Shown: piece after piece, positions 22,770 through 35,218 of the stretch
Layout of the letters: each line of letters begins with the position of its first letter
Position numbering within the stretch: position 1 is the first letter of the stretch
Assembly: GCA_029204225.1 (NCBI GenBank)
Contig: CM055108.1
Span: forward strand, 23,532,749 to 23,596,748
Reading direction: 5' to 3'
Length of the DNA stretch: 64,000 bases
Origin: Diphasiastrum complanatum
Taxonomy: Eukaryota; Streptophyta; Lycopodiopsida; Lycopodiales; Lycopodiaceae
Notes under the pieces: model-generated
Told to the model about the DNA's origin: nothing
The model's database searches: none
What the model saw: only the letters and a program-made list of their open reading frames with translations
Program-made: the position numbers and the translations under genes

Positions 22770-23583
22770 CTAATTATCATTCATTACTTGATGGTAAACA
22801 ATTTCTCATGTGCAGGTAAGAGCAAAGTAGGAAGAACATATCAAATGCAAAGACATAGGTACAATCATCAAAAGTGAAGATGTATAAAAGATCATTAATT
22901 TTTATAAATATATTTGTAAAAAAATTTCTATACATCATCTTCGAAATATATACATTGTGACTCAGTCCCATGTAGCGTGAGCAATTTATTGTTCAGCTGG
23001 GTTATTAGATGCTCTTTCGCCTTAAATTTCTTTTCTATAATCTCTATATCCATTTGTCCAGATGGAAGTAGCTTTGGTGGAGAATGTGGAATTGAAACTG
23101 GAAATGAACTTTTGATGACAATTTTGATTGTCTCCTGCCGAAAATGCATTATCTCCTGAGGTAGTCACTTAAAGACATACCGTTATGGTACATAGCATAT
23201 TTAGAGGGTGTCGATTGACGTCGAACATCATAAATCAGTGTCCTCTAATAAGCGTATCTTAAAAAAAAATCCATGTCTAATTTTTTGTTTGGCCTATGCA
23301 GAAACAATGAACTTTGAATCGATCTAGACAGAAAATTTTATGGTAGAAATGTTGATCGGTGTGGTAGAAGTACAATACTCATTGAGATCTTTCAATTGAA
23401 GACACCAATTAGTGTTATATCCCGATCTAATGATGTGTAGTAAGAGCTCAAAGATCACTGATGCTGAAAGTGTCTGCACTGATTTACAGACTATACATAA
23501 AATTCCTGAGTAGCTCATGGAATTTATTGCATTTGTAGATTCATATAATTGAGGTATCAAATGTATCATAGGTGGAAGTGAGA
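22770..23583. other. Probable LTR body of minus-strand Copia-4
   Basis: Lies to the left of the LTR start at 23596 and so is probably LTR sequence of that element. A 73-codon minus-strand frame at 22928-23149 (including EKKFKAKEHLITQLNNKLLT) is open but matches no family I know. No primer-binding site was found to close the LTR. Confidence 0.35.
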
Positions 23584-23802
23584 TTAATTTCCAACACTCC
23601 CGCTTAATCTCACTTTTGCATATTGATCAGATTTAGCATGTCCAAAAATTGAATTATTCAAAGCTTTTGTAAAAATGTCAGCCACCATATCTTCAATCAT
23701 ACAATAAATGAGCTCTACTTGCTTGGCAAGGGCTTTTTCTCTAACAAAATGAAATTGGATTTCAATATGCTTGGTTCTAGAATGAAATTTAGGGTCACAC
23801 AC
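23584..23802 (-). pseudogene. Copia-4 RNase H end, polypurine tract and LTR start
   Basis: On the minus strand, [20 protein letters not shown] and MVADIFTKALNNSIF are the end of copia RNase H. AGCGGGAG then acts as the polypurine tract and TGTTGGAAATTAATC starts the LTR at 23596, running leftward. The rest of pol is absent. Confidence 0.88.
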
Positions 23803-24190
23803 CTAATGAGGTGTATTGAATACATGCGTATGGATGCAAAATCTATGTTCATATCTAATTGTGGAGACAAGGTGGAGAGTTAAGGACAAACATATTGGAT
23901 TGAAAAAGACTGAGGCTGATGGAGATAAATGAAATTAAGCAGATGCACATTGGGACACGTATTTACCTCACAATGGATTGCTTAGCTTAAGCTACCTAAA
24001 TGATATATGAAACTCATGGGATGAAAAATAAGATAAAGTTATCGAGTCCAACAAAGAGGGAGAGTTATACATGAGAGAAAAAGGAGTTTGATAGATCTCA
24101 GATAAATTTTGCATTTATGAGTAGCATTATTCAATCCAATGGTCCCTCTTGTTATAAAAATAAAACAAGGATGATAAAATTTGACAAAAA
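23803..24190. other. No recognised gene
   Basis: Spacer between two copia fragments of opposite orientation; AT-rich, no open frame of note. Confidence 0.45.
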
Positions 24191-24530
24191 GCAATGCAAG
24201 AAGACATAGATTCCGCCAAAAGATGCGATACACATCAGATAGTTGATCTTCTTAAAGGAAAAGATCCCATTGGCAACAAATGGGTGCTCACAACTAAGTA
24301 TAATGTGGATGGAACCCTAGTGAAACACAAGGCAAAACTTGTGAAAGGGTATATGCAAAGCAAGTGCATACAATACGAGAAGACTTTTGCTCCTGTAGCT
24401 AAGTGGAATACATTTTGCATAAGCATTGAAATAGCGACAATGTTTGAATGGAATCTCTGATATCTTTACAAAAATTCTAAGTTCTAATAAATTTGAGTTT
24501 CTAGGGTTTAAAGGAGTGTTAAAATAATGT
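24191..24530 (+). pseudogene. Copia-5, internally deleted
   Basis: MQEDIDSAKRCDTHQIVDLL, DPIGNKWVLTTKYNVDG and YEKTFAPVAKWNTFCIS are the N-terminal part of copia reverse transcriptase. At about 24460 the sequence jumps straight to SDIFTKILSSNKFEFLGFKG, the RNase H tail. AAAGGAG and TGTTAAAATAATG from 24517 then look like the polypurine tract and LTR start. Everything between the first reverse-transcriptase block and the RNase H end is deleted. Confidence 0.85.
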
Positions 24531-25254
24531 AAGCCCTGTTTATATCTTGATGGACAAGTTTTTCATCATAATTGATAACTTTTTATTTTTAGTACATGCT
24601 ACAATGACAAGTGCCACATCAATGGCACCCTAGTCAGAGAGTTGGAATAGGTGTCTTGTAACAAGAACCCTTTTACCACGCAATGATACCTCCCAAGAAA
24701 TGTGTTCTCGCTATATGAACCTACTTCGTCAGTTATTTAATAAGAATTATTGTGTGTTGTTTGGGGTGAGGATTACTTTGAGTTTATTATGGCTCATGAT
24801 TGATGATTCATTAGGGAAGTTTTGAGCTCCAGAAGGGCCTTAGAAGAATTCGTACAAAGATCCATTTTGTATTATTAAAATTTTATAGCACTATTTTCAA
24901 TTAATACATTTGACTTGCCATAACTTTTTAACCGTAGCTCGGAATTATCTCATGTAAGATATCATTGGAAAGTGCTCGTCGAGCACTTTCTAATGCACCA
25001 AACTCCACTAAAATCAGACTTACCAATAAAAAGTTGTCATTTTCTTAATGTGGACTAAAAAAGTTACGTAAAATAGAAGCCATTATGTCAAAAAAACAAT
25101 TGGGCCATATGTACATAAAAAGTGAAGAAAAAAAAAATGAATCTTGACAAAAAGCCCTTTTAACATTGGGACCTTCTCTAATGCGTAGCATAAAACTGCA
25201 TAATCGATTATTTTCATGTTGATGGTTTGAAACAATCACCTAGACCTAATTATG
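24531..25254. other. Probable Copia-5 LTR and unassigned sequence
   Basis: Follows the LTR start at 24517. LTR length is undetermined because no partner copy exists in the window. No other feature was recognised up to 25254. Confidence 0.35.
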
Positions 25255-26250
25255 CTTTGTGTTGAGAACTTTATTCTCAATCATGACTCTATTTGAAGAT
25301 TCTAAACTCTATATCATGTATAAGGATGATCACATTACTTTGCTTATAATTCATAAGAAGTTATGACAAGATTCTAGACAAAGTGAAACACATTTGTCTT
25401 TGGAATTTAAAATGCAAGATTTATATGAGCTACATGTTTGCCTTGGAATAGAGGTATGGCATTATGACGATATATTAATTTTTTTCCAATCAAAATACAT
25501 TTGTGATATTTTGAAGAAATTCCATATGCTTAGATTCCAAGTCATGGAACCAAATGTTAAGTTAGCAAGCTATGTTGATGTAGATTAAGTCAATGATACT
25601 TTATTTAGACAATTAGTTGGTTTCTTGATTTATTGGACTATACAAGATACATCACGTATGAGATTGATGTGATTAGCTAGTTTATGACTAGCCCATGAAA
25701 AATTTATTGGAGTACAAAACAAATTCTCGAGTATCTCAAGGACAATTTTAAGTATGGCTTAGAATGTATTCTCTTGGATGATCTTGTACTTCACGATTAG
25801 CAATGTAGATGATAGAAAATGCATTTCATGTTGTCTTTATGTTGGTGAGCTCTACTATCACATGAAAGAGAAAAAAAAACAAACTATCACTCTATCTTCA
25901 AAAAAACCTGAATATTATTTAGCTAAGTTAGTGTGTGTGAATCCATCGAGTTGAGAAGACTTACTTTAGAGTTAGAGTTGATGTTATCTTAGTGTGAAGC
26001 CACCACCATATTTTGTGATAGTCAAAGCTGCATGAAAATCGTAAAGAATCTTGTATTTCATGCATATACTAAGCATAGTGAGACTCATTCTCCCTTTGTG
26101 TGTGAGAAAATTAAAGTAGAGTTAGTTTGTACTCTACAATTGACCAAGCGGTGGATATTTTCACTAAGCCTTTGGCAAAGACAATTTATGCAATTCAAAT
26201 CATTGATGAATATTGTAGAAAACAAGCTTATTGTTAAGGAAAAGTTTTAG
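25255..26250 (+). pseudogene. Copia-6 reverse transcriptase and RNase H, heavily decayed
   Basis: Fragments in shifting frames keep copia order: DSKLYIMYKDDHITLL, FKMQDLYELHVCLGIEVW, SKYICDILKKFHM, NDTLFRQLVGFLIYWT, then LSSKKPEYYLAKLV, HAYTKHSETHSPFVCEKIKV and DIFTKPLAK-like traces near 26150. Stops and frameshifts are frequent, so it looks much older than Copia-1 or Copia-2. The YVDD box is degraded to YKDD. Confidence 0.78.
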
Positions 26251-27400
26251 AAATGTAATGATAAGCTTGACGAGTTTACATAGTGTAACATTATTTTATG
26301 TCAGACATGAACTGTAGAGTCACATGGTTAGGTATTGCTACGAACGTTTATGTACCCAATCACTCACAAATTGTGTATACCACCATTTTTGCAATATGAG
26401 AGTGTATAGTTGTAAAGGCTACTTTGGTGTGTCTAAGCTCTTCCTCCTCTCTATTATGTTTTGTGCTATCTTTCTACTGTTAATAAGTTGGTTACTAATT
26501 TCAAACTAAGACGATGTGTTAGATGATTATAAGTCTCAATGAACATTTTTAATATCTATAGTCTTCATTCCTACACCTTTTCCGAAAGGGTTTTCTTGGT
26601 TAGAGGCAAATTTGACATGTAGAAGTCAACGTCCATGTTCAGAGGTTTGAGTTGTAGTGTCGATAACTACTTCAAGTTCCTCTCTTGGTGAATTGATAAC
26701 TTTAACAACTCAATACAAACATTGATCTTAATACAATGCAAGGCAATCTTGGATTTTATGATTGACTTGTGCTTGGGGAGTTTGAGGGTGTTTTTATTAT
26801 CCCAAAATGATGCCATTAGATTCCATCCCAACTTACCACAAAGAATAGTTAGAACTCAATCTCTCACTAACTTCCAACAAAAAACTAGAAATTGATGACA
26901 TTTCTTATGAAAGCACAAAATAGTAGTGAGATGAATGATTCAAGCTAGCATTAATGTGCTTTGGAACCTAGATTGATTCTAAATAAACAATTTAGCAAGA
27001 TCCAAGATCTCGACCTTGACCAAGACAAATCTTTCACCCTAAAGGATGTCTATTCTCCTCCTATGGACACGGATTTGATCTTCAAACCAGAATGATCCGT
27101 CAATTTATAACATACTAGAGAGGATAGGTAAGATATAATAGTTACTCTAGAGGATGAGACAAAGCAATGGTATCGATGGTTCCTGCCATCTACTGTCAAG
27201 ATTAGAAAACATTTTACAAATTATTTTCTTAAAGATGCATCTTGAACCATCAAATTAATGGAATATCCATGTTGTAGAACCCATTGTAACTAACTTCTGA
27301 GAGGATCTAGAATGAACTGGAAACACGTGAACTTACCTGCTTTTCACAAGTTAGCAACAGGTAGGCTCAAAGCAAGAGATGTGTTGCAACTTTCCCAACT
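26251..27400. other. Unassigned, with a possible gypsy Gag trace
   Basis: Mostly without recognisable content. At about 27147-27243 on the plus strand, EDETKQWYRWFLPSTVKIRK and HFTNYFLKDAS resemble the W-(Y/F)-x-x-LP core of retrotransposon Gag, but the fragment is short and isolated. Confidence 0.35.
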
Positions 27401-27409
27401 TAGTTTGTA

Positions 27410-28148
27410 CCATGAAAAGTGTGCGCCACCTTTATTCGAGTGTTAATAGCAAAAGATTCACCGGAATTTCCAAAGGAGGATAAACACTGTTTGATTATCA
27501 CAGATGTTTGAAAGACCAATAAGGACTGACAACACCTGGTGCTGTTCGTCTGTGAGGTTTAACTGTGCCAAACGGACATGTTTGAAATTGTCACAGGTGC
27601 TTTCAGAGATGGATTAAAACTTGCATAAATCAGTAGCTTCGAAGCTTTCAAACAACCTGTTTCGCTTGTTCAAAAGCGGTAGCATAATTGAAGTATAAGT
27701 CCTACCAGTTATAGCGTGACTGCTACTAGCACAGGACAGAAAGTTAATACTATTTCTAAATAAAGAGATGTACTGAAACGAGAGCCAATTATGTGCTGGC
27801 CATAACCTTTCTTGCCACTGCATCAGACAAAATTTAAATGGCTGCTTGAAGAGCTGTAAGACAGCATTCTTATTTAAAATTCTTTGCAAACCTTCAGACA
27901 CCAGCCTCCCCCGTTGACTTCACATTCACAACCTTGGCAATAAGAGTGGACTTGACCCCTCTCTGTCAAACTGTGATTTTGAGTTGAAATCTGGAGCCTC
28001 CTTAATTTCACACCACTAAAAACGAAGTGTTTTTTCTGTAGATCACTTTGTTCTAGTACCAGCCCATGCATTTATCTCTTCTTGCTAGGGATATTTCTGG
28101 GACTTGCAGGATGACTCCAATGTGAAGAGACAATTCATGATCTTACGA
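27410..28148 (-). other. ETFQO: Probable 3' UTR of ETFQO
   Basis: Directly downstream of the ETFQO stop codon. No transposon similarity was seen. On the minus strand, AATAAA at 27436-27431 is a candidate poly(A) signal, giving a 3' UTR of about 0.7 kb. A nearer cryptic signal is possible, so the end is inferred. Confidence 0.4.
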
Positions 28149-28232
28149 TCACATAACTGAGTAACCAGGACCACCACCACCTTCAGGTACTGTCCATTTT
28201 ATATTCTGGGCTGGATCTTTCACATCACAAGC
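28149..28232 (-). CDS. ETFQO: ETFQO terminal exon k
   Basis: [20 protein letters not shown] then GPGYSVM and TGA at 28151-28149. It holds the fourth cluster cysteine and the conserved [10 protein letters not shown] end of the family. Acceptor GGCTAG. Confidence 0.97.
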   Translation of the reverse strand, partial: ACDVKDPAQNIKWTVPEGGGGPGYSVM

Positions 28233-31200
28233 CTAGCCATACAATGAGACATCACTCAATAAATCATTACTGAGATATTTGAAAGTGAAGGAACAATCTG
28301 GAATGGGATACACAAACACGCCATGGAAGACTTCTCATATCCAAGAGATGAACAATACCTTGCAATGGAGGCAATTTTGAGCATTTATCTGCAACCTGAG
28401 CCTATTGTCTTCACCAGCTACATACCTACATGAATTAGCATATGAACAACTAGTAAACAAGAAAAATTCAGCTTTTTCAGACTTTCATCAGATCCCCCTC
28501 CTTTCAGCTATTCTGTCACACAGACGCAAAAATTTTATATTAACTGGATCATCCGAGTATTCTTTGTTGGCTTACGAGTGCTAATGGCAGCTACTTCAGA
28601 TTGTGGCAAATATTTGGAAGATGATATAAGCAACTCGATATAAACTTTTAAGCAGATTCATCTTCTAAAATTTTTGTTGAAATGCATGAAAGAACAGTGT
28701 GCCAAAAATGGCAAGTTGTTCTTACTCATAGACACGAGCAGGGCAGTAGCGTGATTCTGGTCCTGCAAACCTTGCTAAGTTGACTTTTTCAGGTATTCGA
28801 GAATCCCGCAATCGAAGATGCGCAGGCTGGTCATGTTCATGATTGGTGCTGCTTCTGTAGCATAATAACGTAAACGTGATTGATTGAGAAATATTATTGT
28901 AGAAATAGTTTTTTTCCTTATCCATACAAGGCCAGTTCATGGTCAACCATAATCTCAGCAATACACGCTTAATTGAATTTGTTAATTGAATGTATTTCAG
29001 ATGCCTCAAAGTATAACAAATTTCTGGCATGTCTACGAGGATGAAGGGACATTTGTTGGCATTAGGCTTCATAGCCAGTTGGTGAGCATTTCGCCTTGTT
29101 TGTATATTGGGGATGAGTGGGCTTGTCTCACGGACACATGCTGAGAGGGGACCAGGCTAAAACAACTAGGAGCATTTTGTCCATTGTCTAGAGGTGCACA
29201 AGCAACAATAGGACTATGTAGGCCACTAGGAGGGGCAAGGCCCCTCTAGTAGCAAGCATGCAATCGCAAGGTTTCCCTGCCATCTAGGATGGGGTAAGCC
29301 CCATCCATTAGCAAGCAAGCAACACTGACACTTCCAATAGCAGTGAGGTTAGTAGTAGGGCCATCTGGTAGCACATCATTGTTGTTCCATCACTGGTTCT
29401 CTTTGACTCTTGTTGCACTGCCCACCATCGTCCTACTTTGCTGCCCTATCCACCATCATTGCCCTCACCTTCAACGCAGCCCACGTTTTGCCCCATCACT
29501 GCCTTGCCTGTCCTTTACATGCTACAACTCTTGTTTGCTTCATCATTGCCCACGTTTTCACTTCATTGCTGATGCCCACCTTTTCTTGCTCCCTCACAGC
29601 CCTAATTTCTGCCTTAGCTTTTCTGCTCCATCGTTGCTCCTTGCGCACCATCGCTTACAGCTGCCCATTGCCCTAATTCACCCTACTTCGCTGCCCTAGT
29701 TTATTCGTCATGCCAACCTCTCGTTCTGCTACCTCGTCCTCACATGCGACAAGTCCAACTTGATGATTATTTGATCAAAATAAATGGAAATTGCCATTCA
29801 TTTCAGAGTACTCATAAGTTTCAAGCACTTACCAAATTGGTGTTTTGTCTGGCCATGCTGATTTTTACATCACTCCTCTTGAGCGATATGATATCATTCT
29901 TGGTGCTAATTGGTTTGCTTACTTAGAACTTAGAACATGCTCTATCAACATACATCGATCTTTATGGATGATTCTCCTTTCACCTTAATCAGTAGTGATT
30001 GTATCATTCATAATAACCTTATCACTGTCAAACAGTCCATGCGTAGCATTCCTATAGCCCATCATGCGGCTCTTTGTGTTCATATTGCCTCCTTCCCTCC
30101 GGTTTCTTCTCCTTTCATTCCACCTGCTATCTTTAATCTCCTTTTGAACTATCAGTCTATTTTTTAACACACTCCACGTTACCAGCTTTATGTTCCATCA
30201 ATCATTGAACTGACCAGAATATCATGAACAATATTATTCGGTCATTGACTTCTCACACTAACCATTAACAAGTTTTTCAACTTCTTATCACTCATCAACT
30301 TTTTTGCCAAGCACTCCAAGTGTACTTTTGTTGTTGCTACAATTGAATTTTTGGACTTACTTGTCAATAGTGGTACTATTTCCCTTGATGCTACTAAAGC
30401 TATCATTGAATGGCCCGCTCCTAGTCACGTTCATGCCGTTGTTATTTGATGTTCATTATTCTCAAGTCGGCCATCACTATGGTTGTCAAAAGCCTTTTGC
30501 TTAACTGAAGCTTCATTTCTATTCGCCTCACATGAAATCTGATCTGATCACTCTCATTCAGTATTGTTGTGCTCGTAGTAAGTACTCATGTGCTAAGTCT
30601 CTAGGGCTTCTTCATCATTGGCTGATTCCACGTCCTGAATGGACTGAAATTTCTATGGATTTTATTTTGAGACTTCCTCGTACACGGCGTGGACATGACA
30701 CTTGCCTTTTTGGGGTTGATCATTTTTCCAAACAGGCACATTTTCTTCCTAAGAAGTCTGCCACTGAGCAAATGTGCTCGTATTTTCTTTTTAAAGGGTT
30801 TTTTTTTACGTGGCCTTCTGCTTGTGTATTTTCACTGACCATGATCCTCGGTTTACTTCTAGTTTCTGGAAAGAACTTATGCACATTTTGCATGTTAAAC
30901 TTCTTATAGGTACTACTTAGCTGATAGTCAATTTGAGGTTTTAAAATACATAACTTTGTCTCACCTTTTGGTTGAGATTGGGATGAACACTTGTGTTTTG
31001 TAGAGTACAATTACAACAGTTCTATTATTAGAGACACAAGTGTCGCTCCTTTTTTCCTAGCCAATGTGTATTCACCAATTCTACCACGTATACCACCATG
31101 CCTTGATGATATTTGATTGACTTTATCTTCCCTTCTTGCTAGCTTTCCTGATTACTTTGTGCAGACACAACATCATTTGGCACATGTCCATCATCAGTAC

Positions 31201-34200
31201 AAGTCTTTGGCTAATCGCCATAGGTCTTTTCTAGAGTTTCATGCCATAAGTTTGTCGGTCTCTTACTAAAAAAATGTCTGTACATTACAAGGTTTGAATA
31301 AGATTAGTCCTGTAACTTGTTGTTTGCTTCTTGATACCACTCATGCTGGTGATAATTTTCATGTCAGTCTGTTTTGCTCTTCCCTTTTTCCTGGTGAGCC
31401 TCATGATCCTGTTCCTTCCGACCCTAAGCTGTTTCTTTTTTGTATACTGCCATTTTGCAAGTTAGAAGTTTACTCCGTTGACGTCATTGTGTTGTACAAT
31501 AGCTCACACTATTGGGGCTGCTATCCAAGATCATTCTGTTGTTGGAGTACCTCTGATTCTTTTGTTGATTTTCTGTTGTTGATGTTTATCATGTTCATAA
31601 TCCTAATCGGTTTGCTACTGATATTTTTTCGATGCTCCTGATAGTTCTGATCTTCATGGTGTTGATAGAATGATGCTCGACCTGCTACACTAATTACTCT
31701 CTGAAAGTTTTCTTATTACTACTAGAATGAGAAAATTCTTTGTGCTTAGATATGCTTCATGGTACTAAAGCGAGTCTTTTCGGCTATAGAGGATTCAGGT
31801 CTTGGACTGACATCATTATCACCAAATTATAACCCAAGAAAGAAAATGACAAACAGCAGCACAAAATTAGCTCTAGTAGTTAAAAAGGTAAGCTCACATT
31901 GAGGGCAATTTTTCAAAAGGTGTTACAGACATACACTGGACATACATTACATAGTCCATACATGTCTCATTTTTGCCACATATACCCGCAATCTATTGGG
32001 GTCTCATGATTGTTGTCATAGGCCTATTTTATTGTTTTTGAACCGCTCTGTTTACATAAGGCTACTTTTAGTGGATAAGGATAAAAACCCTAATTTTGGG
32101 AACCCTACAGGAAAGTCACATAGAGGACTTTCTAGACCTTTGTTGTATCAATATAAATAGGGACAAGAATCTACAATTTCTCAGATTATAAGTTTGGTGT
32201 CCTGAGCTTCTTGTAGAGCTTCCTTGATTTTGAAGATCTTAGTTGAAGATCTGCCTGAGCTATCGGCAACCATTGTTATTAACAAGGTTTTCTTACTTGG
32301 CTTTGGCTTTCTTAGTTATGTTGTCTTAGGTTTCCATTGATGCCATTATTTGTAATTGAGTTCCTAACATTGTGGAAAAATTGTAAAGGCTGTATGGTTT
32401 GAAATGATCTTACTAGTGATCGTAATTTGTTCACTGACAAGCTTTGAAAATTAATCTTCGAAGGCAAACAGGAAATACAAACCAATCTATGGAAGATAAG
32501 CTGTAGACATGTGTTTCTAGACGTCAATGAAATTGGGAAAAGTACCTCCTAATGGTTGACTTTGCATACAATAGTGCAAAGCATTTTACCACTAGATATA
32601 GTTTGTTTATGTTGGAGGACTTTACACAAGCTTGTCAACGGACAGATATGAGCTACACATCACCCTCGATGTCAACAATTCTATAGTCCACATCACTCTG
32701 GTCATGACCTCTCCAGGCTCAATAGCTCTAGTTGTCACCATCAAATCATACTTCAGAGCTCTACCTTGACTCTCTTACAATTTTTCTAGGTTTTTGAGAT
32801 AGTATACCTAACATTTTGTATACAAAACTGTACTTGATGTTTTCTCATCACATACCTTTTACCAATTGCTAGGTGCGTAGATAAATGATGCGCTAATAAA
32901 ACACCTACGTAGCGGAGTGTACAAGCCTTGCGCTAATAGTAGCTGAAATATGAACAAGGTATTGAGCTCAGATTACCTTGGCCCCTGTCGAAACCAAATG
33001 ATCTGCAACCATGTGTTGCGCATATCCATCAACATTTCCGAATTAAGCTTATGGACAACATACCAAAAGTTTTGTATTGTACTTGAAATTCAACTATATA
33101 AGATTAAATCATCGATATTCTCTAGAAACTTGCGAGCCCAATTAGGTGTCAAAAGACTTGATAGAAAGGATAGGTCTGCTTACATTAGGTTGCTACTCCA
33201 TATTACTATTACTTTCATGTTGACCTTTACGACTGATGTATGTAACTAGAATATTCAAGAGTGTGCTCTTTACTTTAAATGGAGCTCAGGGATGCATATT
33301 CCATATGACCAATAGAAAGAAGTATCAATAAAAGATAGAAAGAGAATAACATGCCTGTACAAAGATGTGAGAATATCAAATGAAATTATGCCATCTGGCT
33401 TTGGGTACACGATAGGAGTATGCATATCAGCAGGCTGCCATACCATAAAACATGTGATCGGTTATGAAGTATGCAATTGAGCTTACAAAATATGTTTGCT
33501 GATTAATCATGAACGCACTGTTTTGCTATATAGCAGTACTCACTTGTACAAATTTTGTTATAAGACCAAGCTAAAGCAATTCTTTCTTATAAAAAATCCA
33601 AGGAACATCACAAAATACATTCACCTCTAAGGCTTCATGATCTGGTCTTCCATGTGAGAGAGTCCATGGCAATCTTCCTTTCGTGATATAGCTGCAATTT
33701 CTCACAAAAATTTGAAAAGTACGAAAAGAAGAAATAGCAAATGTGTTTCCTTTTAAAATTTCCAATATCACAATGCTTAATTACGAATGCTTTCTTTTTC
33801 ATATCTAGTACAAACTCCACACATGGTATAAGTTTATCATAATGTATGGTTAATTTTTAAGAATTACAAAAAAGCATGCCATCAACACTCAAACACCATT
33901 GGAAAAATGTCACGAATTAAGTGAATGTCAAAAAATATCACCACGAAAGGGAGCACCAAGTAACGAAGTAAGCTGCCCAAATGTGACAAAATCTAGCAAG
34001 TGATAGTTGGTAAAGAAGCTGCCAAAATGTCCACCAAATAGAGCACCAAGATGGCAGTATGTGCCCAAGGGTGACAACGAAGCAATTTAGCAAGCGATAG
34101 TAGTGAAGAAGCTGCCAAAAGTGAGTGAAGTAGGGCACGACGTTGAAGTGTAATATCTTGAGAACAAGAGATTATCGTACAATGAACTTGTTTAGTATCA

Positions 34201-35171
34201 AAGAATGTGAAGATCCAAAAACAAAATTTAAAACAGAATCTCTTAGAACAATAAAAACAATATTTCAATCTTATCAAGGTTTGACTTTTCAAAAAAATTC
34301 ACTCTTAACCTAAGTTGCACCGGAATGACATTTTGGAGCCCTGCATTCCAGAACAGCGGAACATTGTGGAAAAAAAACCTGAGATTTTTTTATCTTTATA
34401 GTTGCGAAGCCCAATGAAGGGCTCACTTCCTATGGAGATTGAGGAGCTTGTGGAGAGAGCACTAGGCGGCCAAATAGGTTGTGAGAGGACTCTATGTGAA
34501 GGTCATGATGTGTGGAATGTGACTGTAGCACATACAAGAGGTCAAAAGTGAGTATGTGGAGATTTGCAAGCAAAACAACTTCTGGAAGCTTTTTTTCACC
34601 CTTTCTTTCTTTGCTTTGTTTGGAGGCTACAGTGCATCATTTTGAGTGAATCATGTTGCTAGGATTGGGTATAGGCTTGCTAAGAAGAGGGTGAGTTTAT
34701 GGACAAGACTGGGGAGACCCTTCAGCGACCCCTTTTTGATGAGCAAACCTATATTCTTTTCTAATCTCTGGAATGCTTCCGAAATGCAGTGTTTCCAAAC
34801 ACTGTGATTCTATGCTTCTAATAGGTCAAAATGAATAGAAAACGAAACTTAAGGATTCAAGAATGATAAGAAATAACAAGATCCAATCACATGCAAAAAG
34901 AACAACAAACAAATGAAAAAATTATTACCCGCTTTGAAAACTTTGCAAGATCTTTTGATGTAGAGCTCTGTTTGACATGAAACTTGGATCAATGGTCTTG
35001 CCTCAACCTAGCACCCTCATCCATATGATTATTTTCCACTTTTGTCATATGAGAAAGGATGAATTCTTTCAAAAATTGAAAATAGGGGTTTCTGAAATTA
35101 GGGTTTCCAAGACAATGCATCACTATTTGCTGAATCTATATGCTCTTATACTATGTTGTATACATATAGAT

Positions 35172-35218
<47 letters not shown>

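Noticed and set aside
27614-27901. Minus-strand 95-codon frame just downstream of ETFQO
   Set aside because: No domain and not joined in frame to the ETFQO end; better read as 3' UTR.
32969-33010. Exon-like stretch on the minus strand with AG and GTAATC borders
   Set aside because: ETFQO exons h and i already join in phase across this intron, and the short peptide does not match the family.
34311-34805. Possible further small transposon from CATTCC/GGAATG words in opposite orientation
   Set aside because: Similarity between the two ends is weak and no target duplication could be matched.
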